From contig DLBF01000073.1 of NCBI GenBank assembly GCA_002494215.1, positions 387-17,040 on the forward strand: a stretch of 16,654 nucleotides of DNA, given 5' to 3'. This document shows positions 5,162 through 13,300 of the stretch, piece by piece; position 1 is the first letter of the stretch, and every line of letters starts with the position of its first letter. The DNA is from Prevotellaceae bacterium UBA7028. GTDB lineage: Bacteria; Bacteroidota; Bacteroidia; Bacteroidales; Bacteroidaceae. Made by a program: the position numbers and the translations under genes. The notes beneath the pieces were generated by a model that was not told where the DNA came from, searched no databases, and was given only the letters and a program-made list of their open reading frames with translations.

Positions 5162-5226
5162 AGACGAAGTCTCAGCCTGAACGGAAGAGCTTTTCGTGTC
5201 TTTAGTGTTTTTCGATGTTTATTTTA

Positions 5227-5256
5227 GTTTACGGTTTACGGTTTACCGTTTACGGT
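5227..5256. repeat. TTTACGG heptamer array forming the C1 protease stop codon
   Basis: Tandem TTTACGG units on the plus strand; on the coding strand they read CCGTAAA and supply the last codons (T-V-N-G-K-P) and the TAA stop at 5238-5236. Confidence 0.75.
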
Positions 5257-8200
5257 TTTTTGGCCGTTGATTATGTAGATGCCGTTTTTGGATTGAACAT
5301 TGAACATTGAACATTGAACGTTGACCTTGCGCCCGCTCAAATCGTATATTGAATGCTCGTTATTTTGAATTTTTAATTTTGAATTTTGAATTGGGGAATT
5401 TATTCCATCCGGGTCTTCTGGGGTGATGGGTTCGATGGTGATGCCTTCGAGTTTGAAGGCGTTGATGCCGAAGCTGGATTGGCCTGTGAGGTTGACGATA
5501 ATGCCGAGGGATACCTGGGTTTCTTCTTCGAGGGTGAAGTTGACAGTGCCGTCCATAAGCTTGCACCAGGCGAGGGCTTTCTCCTCGCATTCGGCATCGC
5601 TGACCATGGTCTTGCCCTTGCAAACAACCAAGCGGCTGGTCTGCATATCGTCCACATCACCGGGGGTGATACTGAAAGTATATTTGCCTGCGGGAAGGGT
5701 GACAGCCTGCCAGAGGCGGTAGTCGAGCAACGGGGTGGCAAAGCCGCTCCACTGAGTCTCGAACTGGATATCGTTGTGATGGGAGGTGTCGATATGCGCC
5801 CCTGTGGTGATGCTGCCAGAGACTACGGCATTGGCATCCTGCCACTTGGAGCGAGTGGTCTTCATGGCCAGTTTGAGGAAGCGGCTGCTATTGTTGGGGT
5901 TGACCGTACCCGAGGCGGTGATGAAGGGGTTCTTGTAGTTGGTAAGGTACTTGGAGGATATATCGCCATGCATCAGGGCCTCCGTGTCGAGGGTGAAGAC
6001 ACCCAGGGCGGAGTTCCAAGCATCACCATCCGGACCAAAGCCTATACGCTGGGCGTTGCAGCCCGATGGGGTGCGGTCGATGACATCGCCACCATTCTGG
6101 TTGAAATCGTAATACAGCAACAGGTCGTCCGCCGTCTGAGCAGCAGGAATATCGCTGATATGCTGGTTGCAATAAGCCTTTATCTTATCCTCGGAGAGGG
6201 CTGTGCCCCAGAGACGAGCCTCATCGATCTGGCCCTTGAAGCCATCCTGACCTATGGTGATCGTACCCAAAGCAGGCATACGTGTAGCCAACTTGGTAGA
6301 GGAGGTGTTGAAGAGCATGCCATCGCGGAAGAACTTGACATTACCCAGGTTGTAGGTAACGGCATAATGGTGCCATTCGCCCGTGATGATGAAGCCCTCG
6401 GCAGACTGTGCCGTCTTGGTACCCAGGACGATGCTGAGCATACCCTTGCTATCGACAGACGTTGAGAGGTTACCCTGTGAAGAGGTAAGGCTCACACTGC
6501 CCTGATACTGCTGTGGACGCATCCACCAGTCCCAGGTGAGTGTCTTCTGCTCCTCGGTAAAGGGACAAGGGAGCTGGAGGGTCTCGGTACCCGTGAAGTT
6601 GAGGCAGGAGACAGGATCATCGTTGCTGACAACAAGGTAACGCTTGCGGGTAAGGGTGTTATCGCCCAAGGCGTTGGTGACATGCAGACTGATATCATAG
6701 ACACCCGGTGCCGTAGGAACGACATAAGGTGACTGCTCCTCGACCCTGAGGGCACGGCTGCCGTTGTTCATCTCCCACTGCCAAGCAAGGGGACTATAGC
6801 GACTGCCATCGATGAGCTGTACCCCTTCTCCCAGCATGATAGCCGTCTCGGAGAGGTCGAAGCGGGCATTGGGAGCGGACTCGCGTACCGTAACCTGCTT
6901 GGTGATGCTATCAGAGCCATAGGGATTGGTGGCAGTAAGGGTAACATCGAAGGTGCCGACAGCGGGATAGAGTGCCGTGGCGTTGGTGCCGCTCAGCTGC
7001 TCCACCTCAGCACCTGGCATACTCCACTGATAGGTACAGGCGGAGCCCGAGCTTTGGTTAACAAAGCTGAAGCGATCACCCGCGGGGAGAGTGTCGGACA
7101 GGGCTGTAAAGTCCGCAACCGGACTTTCGCCCTGCTGCACTGTTACTTCTTTGCTTTCTGTCAGCTCGCTGCCATCAGCATAAGTAACCGTGCAGGTAAC
7201 ATTGTACTTTCCGGGGGCTGGGAAATTGAACATTGAACATTGACCATTGAACGTTGAACTTTGATCATTAATTTTCCATTGCCATGCTATAGCGCTGAGC
7301 ATAGTATTGGCCATAAGGGTGAAGGGGATGCCGGCGTAGTGGGTGGTTTCAGATTCCGTGATGGTGAGGGTTGGAGTGGCGGGAGTGCTGGTGAAGGGAC
7401 CGGGGGTTTCCTCTACCTGGTGGGTGCCGGTGGTGAGGAAGGAGGCGTTCTTGCCACTTACCCATTCGTGCAGGAGGGTCTTGCCATCCACCTGGATGGT
7501 ATCCATGGGCAGATAAACGAGGAGGTCGGGCTGCAAGGCGGGGGCAGCAATGGGGACATACATATTGTTCTTTATCTCGGCCTGCGTGCGGACAGTCTTC
7601 CAGACACGAATCTCGTCGATATCCCCATTCCACCACTGATTATCGCTGGAATGGCCGAACTGGAGGTCGCCAAAGGCGGTCAGTCCGGAGTAGGTCTTGG
7701 AGGTAATGCTTCCCTTGCGGACACCATTGACATAGAGCGAGAGCACATTGCCATTGATGACGATGGCTATATGAATCCAGCGAGGTATGGAGTTGAAGAT
7801 ATTGGAGACATTCAGGCGGTCGGTGCTGTTACTCTCCCACCCCACGGAAACCGTTCCGCTGTTGTCGTTATGAAAAAGGAACTTGCCCCATCCGGGACCC
7901 ACCTGATGGGTATAGCTGACATTCTTGGTGCTACGCATCCAGAACTCGATGGTAGCCTTGTTCAGAATCTGAGAGATAGCATTGGGGATGGTAAGACCAC
8001 CTTCGGAGAAAGATGCTATGCAATTATTACCCTGCTGAGGAAGTTCGAGCTGCACGGCATTAGAGGCGGCAGACTCCATTCCATACTGCCCTGTCTGATA
8101 GACAGCCTTGACAGTGAAGGGGTCGTCTGTAGCAGACGCGGGGGTATAATAAGTCTGAGTGGCAGAGAGCTGAGCCACCAGCTTGCTACCCTGATAGACA

Positions 8201-9762
8201 TGATAGCCCGTGAGGGTAAGGCTGGAAGTCTGAGGAGCCGACCATGCCAATACACCATCCTCGACAAGGAGATTATAAGGCGGATAAAGCTGCTCGCCTG
8301 GCACGATGACACTGATAATGGTCTCGCGACCCTTGTTGCGAATCTCGACATCCTTCTGGTCGAAAGGAATCTCGATACCCTCGTTCTCGACCTCGTAATT
8401 AATGATAGAAGCATTATAGATATGTCCTGTGCCAATAGCATTGGTCTTGGTCTTGACAATAAAGAAATACTTCAGGGGCTTGGTGCGGTCCACGGTAGCC
8501 GTGAGGTCCGTGAGGTCGTAACCAAACTCCATAGGCTCGGCATGTATGCCATCCACCCAACGGCCCAGCATAGGCACCTCGGGGGCAGGGTCAGCGCCCA
8601 AGGTGTTACCTGCATAGCGGAAATGCTCGAAGGGGATAGTCTTCTCTGGTTTGGTAGCGTTCACGTTCTCGGCAACACCGGCAGAGAGCAACAGCTCGCT
8701 ACGATGGGTATAGTCCATCAGCAGCTTGATAGTACGCAAAGGACGGTAATCCTGACGGATGATATGGGCGCCGGGACTCCAGGACCAGGTGTCCTTACCA
8801 ACCGAATAGCTGTACTTATAGGGACAGTAGATGAAACCCTTGTTCTCCCAGCCATCGCCCCATGAATTGGCGATAATCCAGGCACCCACTTCATCCTCGT
8901 CCACCTCGCCAACGATACCATCGCCATCCAGGTCGAACTCGATGCGGTCGTCATATCCGCAGACAGTAAGGGCATGGTTGAAGGTATCGCCCCAACTATC
9001 GACATACTTCATGCCCACGACACCCGCCTCCTTATTGGCAGCGGAAGAAGGGATGGCCTTCCAGGTACCATAGGCAGCCACGCCAATACCAGCTACACCG
9101 CCACCGTGCATGGTGGCATCACCGCTGTGGTTATAGAGCCACTCCTTGAGTTCCTGCCGTCCCTCGGGCGTGTTGGTTGGAGCAAAGGAGAAGTCACGAC
9201 TAATCTTGTTCCACATAGCACTGTACCACTTGTCGTAGCCCTGCATCCAACCGTAGTCGGGATCGTCGTGCGTCTGTGAGCCAAAGAGTCTGCTGTAGGT
9301 TCGTCCCCCATAGGTGGGAACATTGGGAATGCCTATGGAACGTGCCATACCCTCCGTGTCGCTGGTCTGGTAAGCCAACAGCCAAGTGAAATGAGAGGGA
9401 TACTGGTTCTCGGGCAGAGAAGCGTCCAGGTCGCGATAGCTGTCCATCTCGTGCGTGAACTGGTAGGCGATAGCAGCTGCAGAGCCGCAGGAGCCACCAT
9501 CCTGATTGAAGATGGGAGGGAAGTACTTGTCCTGTCCGTTATAGACATACGGGGGCAGTTGGGGCTTTACCCTACGTGCCTTACGGCGAGCGACATAGTC
9601 GGCGGGCTGTGCCTTGGGGGTGATATCGTACTTCAAATTGGGAAAGACACTACGGTCAATCTTTACGACCTTGCCGTCAGGCAGGGTATAATCCTCGATT
9701 TGAGCGTGACCGTTCATGGAACAAGCCACACATGCTATCAGTAGCAAACCAGTTGTTCTCAT
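5236..9762 (-). CDS. Exported papain-family (C1) cysteine protease with LamG, PKD-like and C-terminal sorting-like modules
   Basis: 1508 residues from ATG 9762. A signal peptide probably ends at GHA-QIED (residue 20). The C1 domain spans about 75-340: oxyanion Gln87 and catalytic Cys92 in NQDGGSCGSAAA, His263 in FNHALTVCGYDD, Asn299 in IIANSWGDGWENKGF. An EF-hand-like loop, DLDGDGIVGEVD (277-288), lies between His and Asn. An FN3-like segment (about 487-572) is followed by LamG-type domain 1 (575-735), three PKD-like domains (about 799-1041), LamG-type domain 2 (1054-1190) and a C-terminal beta domain (about 1254-1445). The end, SIYDLSGRKV...KNGIYIING, resembles Bacteroidetes sorting tails. 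Likely a secreted or surface protease binding glycans or protein complexes; substrate unknown. Dispersed repeats are embedded at about residues 832-846, 1456-1467 and 1479-1490, and the stop codon is repeat-derived. No own promoter was identified. Confidence 0.9.
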   Translation of the reverse strand: MRTTGLLLIACVACSMNGHAQIEDYTLPDGKVVKIDRSVFPNLKYDITPKAQPADYVARRKARRVKPQLPPYVYNGQDKYFPPIFNQDGGSCGSAAAIAYQFTHEMDSYRDLDASLPENQYPSHFTWLLAYQTSDTEGMARSIGIPNVPTYGGRTYSRLFGSQTHDDPDYGWMQGYDKWYSAMWNKISRDFSFAPTNTPEGRQELKEWLYNHSGDATMHGGGVAGIGVAAYGTWKAIPSSAANKEAGVVGMKYVDSWGDTFNHALTVCGYDDRIEFDLDGDGIVGEVDEDEVGAWIIANSWGDGWENKGFIYCPYKYSYSVGKDTWSWSPGAHIIRQDYRPLRTIKLLMDYTHRSELLLSAGVAENVNATKPEKTIPFEHFRYAGNTLGADPAPEVPMLGRWVDGIHAEPMEFGYDLTDLTATVDRTKPLKYFFIVKTKTNAIGTGHIYNASIINYEVENEGIEIPFDQKDVEIRNKGRETIISVIVPGEQLYPPYNLLVEDGVLAWSAPQTSSLTLTGYHVYQGSKLVAQLSATQTYYTPASATDDPFTVKAVYQTGQYGMESAASNAVQLELPQQGNNCIASFSEGGLTIPNAISQILNKATIEFWMRSTKNVSYTHQVGPGWGKFLFHNDNSGTVSVGWESNSTDRLNVSNIFNSIPRWIHIAIVINGNVLSLYVNGVRKGSITSKTYSGLTAFGDLQFGHSSDNQWWNGDIDEIRVWKTVRTQAEIKNNMYVPIAAPALQPDLLVYLPMDTIQVDGKTLLHEWVSGKNASFLTTGTHQVEETPGPFTSTPATPTLTITESETTHYAGIPFTLMANTMLSAIAWQWKINDQSSTFNGQCSMFNFPAPGKYNVTCTVTYADGSELTESKEVTVQQGESPVADFTALSDTLPAGDRFSFVNQSSGSACTYQWSMPGAEVEQLSGTNATALYPAVGTFDVTLTATNPYGSDSITKQVTVRESAPNARFDLSETAIMLGEGVQLIDGSRYSPLAWQWEMNNGSRALRVEEQSPYVVPTAPGVYDISLHVTNALGDNTLTRKRYLVVSNDDPVSCLNFTGTETLQLPCPFTEEQKTLTWDWWMRPQQYQGSVSLTSSQGNLSTSVDSKGMLSIVLGTKTAQSAEGFIITGEWHHYAVTYNLGNVKFFRDGMLFNTSSTKLATRMPALGTITIGQDGFKGQIDEARLWGTALSEDKIKAYCNQHISDIPAAQTADDLLLYYDFNQNGGDVIDRTPSGCNAQRIGFGPDGDAWNSALGVFTLDTEALMHGDISSKYLTNYKNPFITASGTVNPNNSSRFLKLAMKTTRSKWQDANAVVSGSITTGAHIDTSHHNDIQFETQWSGFATPLLDYRLWQAVTLPAGKYTFSITPGDVDDMQTSRLVVCKGKTMVSDAECEEKALAWCKLMDGTVNFTLEEETQVSLGIIVNLTGQSSFGINAFKLEGITIEPITPEDPDGINSPIQNSKLKIQNNEHSIYDLSGRKVNVQCSMFNVQSKNGIYIINGQKTVNGKP
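5292..5326. repeat. ATTGAAC heptamer array in the C1 protease tail
   Basis: Four ATTGAAC units plus a variant. The coding strand reads N-V-Q-C-S-M-F-N-V-Q between GRKV and KNGIYIING, splitting the sorting-like tail at its variable linker. Confidence 0.9.
5361..5396. repeat. TTTTGAAT octamer element in the C1 protease tail
   Basis: Near-identical to 3281-3314. It is read here in a different frame (P-I-Q-N-S-K-L-K-I-Q-N) and forms the linker between the last beta domain and the sorting-like tail. Confidence 0.88.
7225..7268. repeat. ATTGAAC heptamer array inside the first PKD-like domain
   Basis: Six degenerate units (ATTGAAC, ATTGACC, GTTGAAC, TTTGATC). They encode NDQSSTFNGQCSMFNF between AIAWQWKI and APGKYNVTCTVTY, where PKD domains have a short loop. 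The frame is kept. Confidence 0.88.
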
Positions 9763-9792
9763 TCACTTTTAAAGTTTATAGTTTTAAAGTTT

Positions 9793-9818
9793 AACATCGA
9801 AAAACACGAAAAACACGA
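9793..9818. repeat. CACGAAAAA 9-mer repeat upstream of the C1 protease
   Basis: AACATCGAAAAACACG followed by a further unit, matching 2107-2132 and 4675-4700. It begins 31 bp upstream of the protease ATG. Confidence 0.85.
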
Positions 9819-9827
9819 TTTTTTTAT

Positions 9828-10013
9828 GTCCCGCAGAAATAGTAGAAATAGCAGAAATTTTTAACAAAAACCGCGAAAACACTTTCCTTGATTTCAATCT
9901 TTGACAAGATTTGCGTTTGCTGCCGCTGATGCCTGATTGTAAACAAGTTTCCATCATTCATCATCAACAACATACGCAGCATTCCATGCTTTGAAATCAA
10001 TGAAAGCAAAACA
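9828..10013. repeat. Long dispersed repeat, copy B (about 186 bp)
   Basis: Pairs with 741-929; the internal stretch from CCGCGAAAACACTTTCC to AAAGCAAAACA is almost unchanged. Same orientation as copy A. Confidence 0.9.
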
Positions 10014-10064
10014 TCGCTTCGCTAGAAAATATTTATTTTATCCTCTTAAAAAAGAGAGAAGATA

Positions 10065-10115
10065 GTCGCCGGAGGCGGAAAATCAGTTTGCGCTTAGAGA
10101 TGATAGATGATAGAT
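10065..10115. repeat. 51-bp perfect direct repeat, copy 2
   Basis: Identical to 4910-4960. Here the GATGATAGAT tail continues with variant units to about 10132. Confidence 0.92.
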
Positions 10116-10171
10116 AATAGATGATAGATTAGCGGTTAGCGGGAATAACTTTCCACTATACACTATCGAAC

Positions 10172-10209
10172 TGACTATAAACTATACACTATAAACTATC
10201 AACTTTATT
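10172..10209. repeat. 38-bp perfect direct repeat, copy 2
   Basis: Identical to 1231-1268. A further degenerate unit (CACTATACACTATC) lies just to its left, at 10154-10167. Confidence 0.9.
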
Positions 10210-10255
10210 AAAATGACGGTAAACCGACATTTTTTCCGATAAAATCGGTGATTAT

Positions 10256-10307
10256 AGCAAAAAAGAGGGAGTATCCGGGATACCCCAGAACTCCCTCTAT
10301 TTTTGCT
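10256..10307 (-). terminator. Rho-independent terminator of the discoidin-domain gene
   Basis: AGAGGGAGT (10264-10272) pairs perfectly with ACTCCCTCT (10290-10298). The stem extends outward through AGCAAAAA / TTTTTGCT, and on the minus strand it runs into TTTTTTGC. It starts 12 bp after the stop codon at 10319. The flanking A and T runs make it potentially bidirectional. Confidence 0.88.
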
Positions 10308-10318
10308 CAATATTCAGT

Positions 10319-13300
10319 TTACCTTACCTGTATCTTTACTCCGTTGAGGATGTACATACCCTTGCCCAGAGCCTTCAGGCTGTTGAGGGTAGCATTGGTG
10401 CGGAGCAGCTTACCATCCATGCTATAGACATCACCACCCTTGGCAATGTTCTGGATAGCAGCAGGAATATTCTTCACTGCATCTGTAACATCAACACCAG
10501 CTCCACCCAGCCAAATGCTGTAGTCGATGGTTTCTGCTGTAGGATCAATCACGGGACAGTCTTCCAACTTCAGGATTGCACTGCACTGAGTAAGGGTAGT
10601 AGCACCGTCGGTCTTAGCATACAGAACATCCTTGCCATCGAAGTAGATGTCGTTCTCCTTGACTGAGTACTGTGAGATACATCCCTTCAGACCGTTCACT
10701 GTAGCGCCCTTCAATACCATCTCGGGCTCGCCAGGCATGGTGAACAGAACAGGTTCCATATCGTCTACATCGGGCTCGTAATATGTAGAATCACCATAGA
10801 TGAAGAGTGCGGGATCACCAGCGGGGATAGTCTCGACAGTCTTCAGAGCCAGATATATAGCTGCATCTTCGCCCTCACCCTCGGTGTACTGTCCGATAGC
10901 CTTGTAAGCATAAGCACCGTCTGGAGCATCCTCGACAGTGATGCTAACACTGTTACACCAGTCAGCAATGCGACCGGGCTTAACGTTCCTATAGAACGAG
11001 AAGGACTCGGGAGCCTCATAAGGCTCGGCAGCCTCGACGAGAACAAGACCAGAGTTAGAGTCAGGAGATGTAGCATTCCATGTTACGAAGCGGTGGTCGA
11101 AGTTCTGAGAATGCAGGTAGCTGCAATCTACGCTATCGATTCTTACACCATTCATCAAACTACGCTGGAAGCCGATAGCCTTGTAGTTGAAGAATGTAGG
11201 AATAAGCTCGAGAGAGTTGTTGGCATTGTTAGAGCCCTTACAGTTAACGAAGAGACCTGTAGCCTTGTTCTGGATAGCATAGACAGGAGCAACCTTGTCT
11301 GCACCCTTAGGCAGGACGGGCTTGCCAGCCTCGACATTGAACTCGGAACGATAAGTTGCATAAGCCTGAGCAGCGTTAGCTACATCCTCGGCAGAAGCAT
11401 CCTTGAAGAGAACCTTGTTGATTGTTGTGAAGGCATTCTGGAGAGCCTCAGCACTCTCGCTCAGCTCAGTATCGGGAGTTACAGAATAGATCTGGAACTC
11501 GGCAGCATGGAAGTAGGTCCACAGCTTGTTATACTCGTCGGCACTTGTTATCTCAGCGAAGGGATCGAATTCCATGTTACCACCACTGTCTGTACCATAT
11601 CTCTTGGTCAGGATGAAGCGCAGGTAGCTGTAAGTACCGCCCAAGTCAACAGGCTGACTGGTAACAGACTCGTTCTGAGATGTAAAAGGAGTCTCGATGT
11701 AACCAACTCGGGTCCAGTTCTCGCCATCATTACTACCCATAATATACATATGGATAACATGACCGTTAGTAGCACCCTGACGACGTGTTACATCAATCTC
11801 GATAAGTCCGGAAACGGGCTCGTTGAGCTGAACCTGCAGATAAGCGGGCTCCAGCACGTTCTTGTGGTAATCGCTGTGCCAGTAGGTAGATTTCTCACCA
11901 TCGATAAGGCTACCGATGTTCTTACCCTCGCTACTATCGCTGGCGTTACTTGAGAGCTGAGAAGCATCTGTGATCAGAGGCTCACCCTTGGTATAGGTAG
12001 TAGACAAATCGAGAGCCATAGACATATTCTCCTTGGTCTCCTGGAGCAAAGCCTCGGGCTTAGCCCACAGATTCTCGTGCTCTACGAAACGGAACATGCT
12101 GACATCCTGATCCTCGAGATCCTTGGGATTAGCGAAGTACATATACATACCAGCACGGGCATCTTCCTTAGAAGCAAAGTTCAAGAAGTAATTACCAGTA
12201 GCCTTGTCATCAATATCCTTCTCGTCGGTTCTTACACCAGGTACTACATAGTAGCCGAACTGGAGAGAGTCGCCAACAATCTTGGAGTTTCCGCCTGGTA
12301 AATTGGGATCGAATCCATAGTCGGTGTACATCTCCTTGGTGGGGAACATAATGTGATACCATGCGTCGGTCTTAACACCGTTAGCCAGCTCCATAACGCT
12401 CTTAGACATAGACTTGAGCATTACAGCATACTTATGGTTCTGTGCAACATTGTATCTACCAGCCTCGTCATAGTCCTTCACCTCCTTATAGAGTTCATCA
12501 TAGGCTGTAGCGATGTCGGTGCTTGTCCACTGACCAGGATTAGTACCTTCTACAACACCCTTAGTGAGATCTGCATATGTCTCCAATGCATTACGCAACT
12601 CGGTAGGATCGACCATGCCGCCCAGGAAGAGCTTGTATGCATCCTCCAAAGCCCTATACATCTCGGGGGTAATGTCGGCATCTGCAACAGCAATATTCTC
12701 CTTGTAGATTTTCTCCAGGTTCTCGGCAATCTCGCCAAGGGCAGCAAACTGAGAGTTGGGGTTCGGTCTGACCGTAGAAATCTGCAGTTCGGATGCATGC
12801 CAGAAGTAACGGTAGCTGATGCCGTCACTGGCGCAGTCGGTATTCGTACAGATTACACGGATGTAGGGGTAAGCCGTCTCAACTGTAAACGGAATATAAT
12901 TCTCGGCACCTGCTGAATAGTCGGGGACTTTCAACTCGGCAATCAGAGCCCACTCGCTGTCATCGGCCTTTGTATTATCAGCACCTACGATTCTGAATTC
13001 GGTAGGACGGTCGTTAGAAGCACCTGCTCTCTCGCACAGATACAGCTCGCACTCGCCAACCATATCCTCCATATCGGAGATCTGAATATAATGAGGCTCC
13101 TGCGGGGTATTAGAATAAGCACTGTGCCAGTAGGTGGTCTTATCACCATCAATCAGGACACCGTCTGAGAGGTTACCGCCGTCTTTTCCGCCAAAATCGT
13201 TCTGGCTGTAAGGTGAAGTCATCTGGCTGCCGGAAGTAATCAGCTTAGTCTTGATTACATCCTTTGCCACCTCCAGGTCAACCTTGACCTTGGCACGCAG

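Larger units (their letters stand above)
4544..5235. other. Intergenic repeat mosaic between C1 protease and NusG-like promoter
   Basis: No convincing gene. Modules left to right: an AATTGAAAATTGAAAG tract (4568-4596); TCACACGGATCCCACAG (4609-4635); AGAAATAGC units (4637-4668); CACGAAAAA units (4669-4703); about 125 bp without recognised repeats, which may be a coding relic; a GCCC-TTC-GGGC hairpin (4832-4842); GTTTCAA units (4868-4892); a purine tract; a 51-bp repeat (4910-4960); TTTTGAAT-like sequence (4994-5033); a weak hairpin TTGTGGGC-TT-GCCCCCAA (5034-5051); a 17-bp inverted repeat (5092-5161); and an inverted CACGAAAAA copy (5195-5219). Confidence 0.75.
9763..10255. other. Intergenic repeat mosaic upstream of the C1 protease
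   Basis: Order from left: a short AAAGTTTATAGTTTTAAAG stretch before the start codon, CACGAAAAA units (9793-9818), the long repeat (9828-10013), a reduced hairpin CGCTTCGCTAG, a purine tract (10045-10064), the 51-bp repeat (10065-10115), more GATGATAGAT units to about 10132, the 38-bp repeat (10172-10209) and a CCGAT-AAA-ATCGG hairpin (10237-10249). No gene and no consensus promoter was seen, although the terminator at 10256-10307 implies that the protease needs its own promoter. Confidence 0.75.

Noticed and set aside
5227..5256. TTTACGG array resembling eukaryotic telomere repeats
   Set aside because: Only four units, inside a bacterial gene end. It is better explained as one of the local heptamer families.
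7261..8865. Long open frame (534 codons) on the plus strand, and others at 5386-6465 and 8-910
   Set aside because: They lie antisense to clearly coding minus-strand genes with recognisable domains. Their translations lack family motifs, so they are frame shadows created by the codon bias of the real genes.
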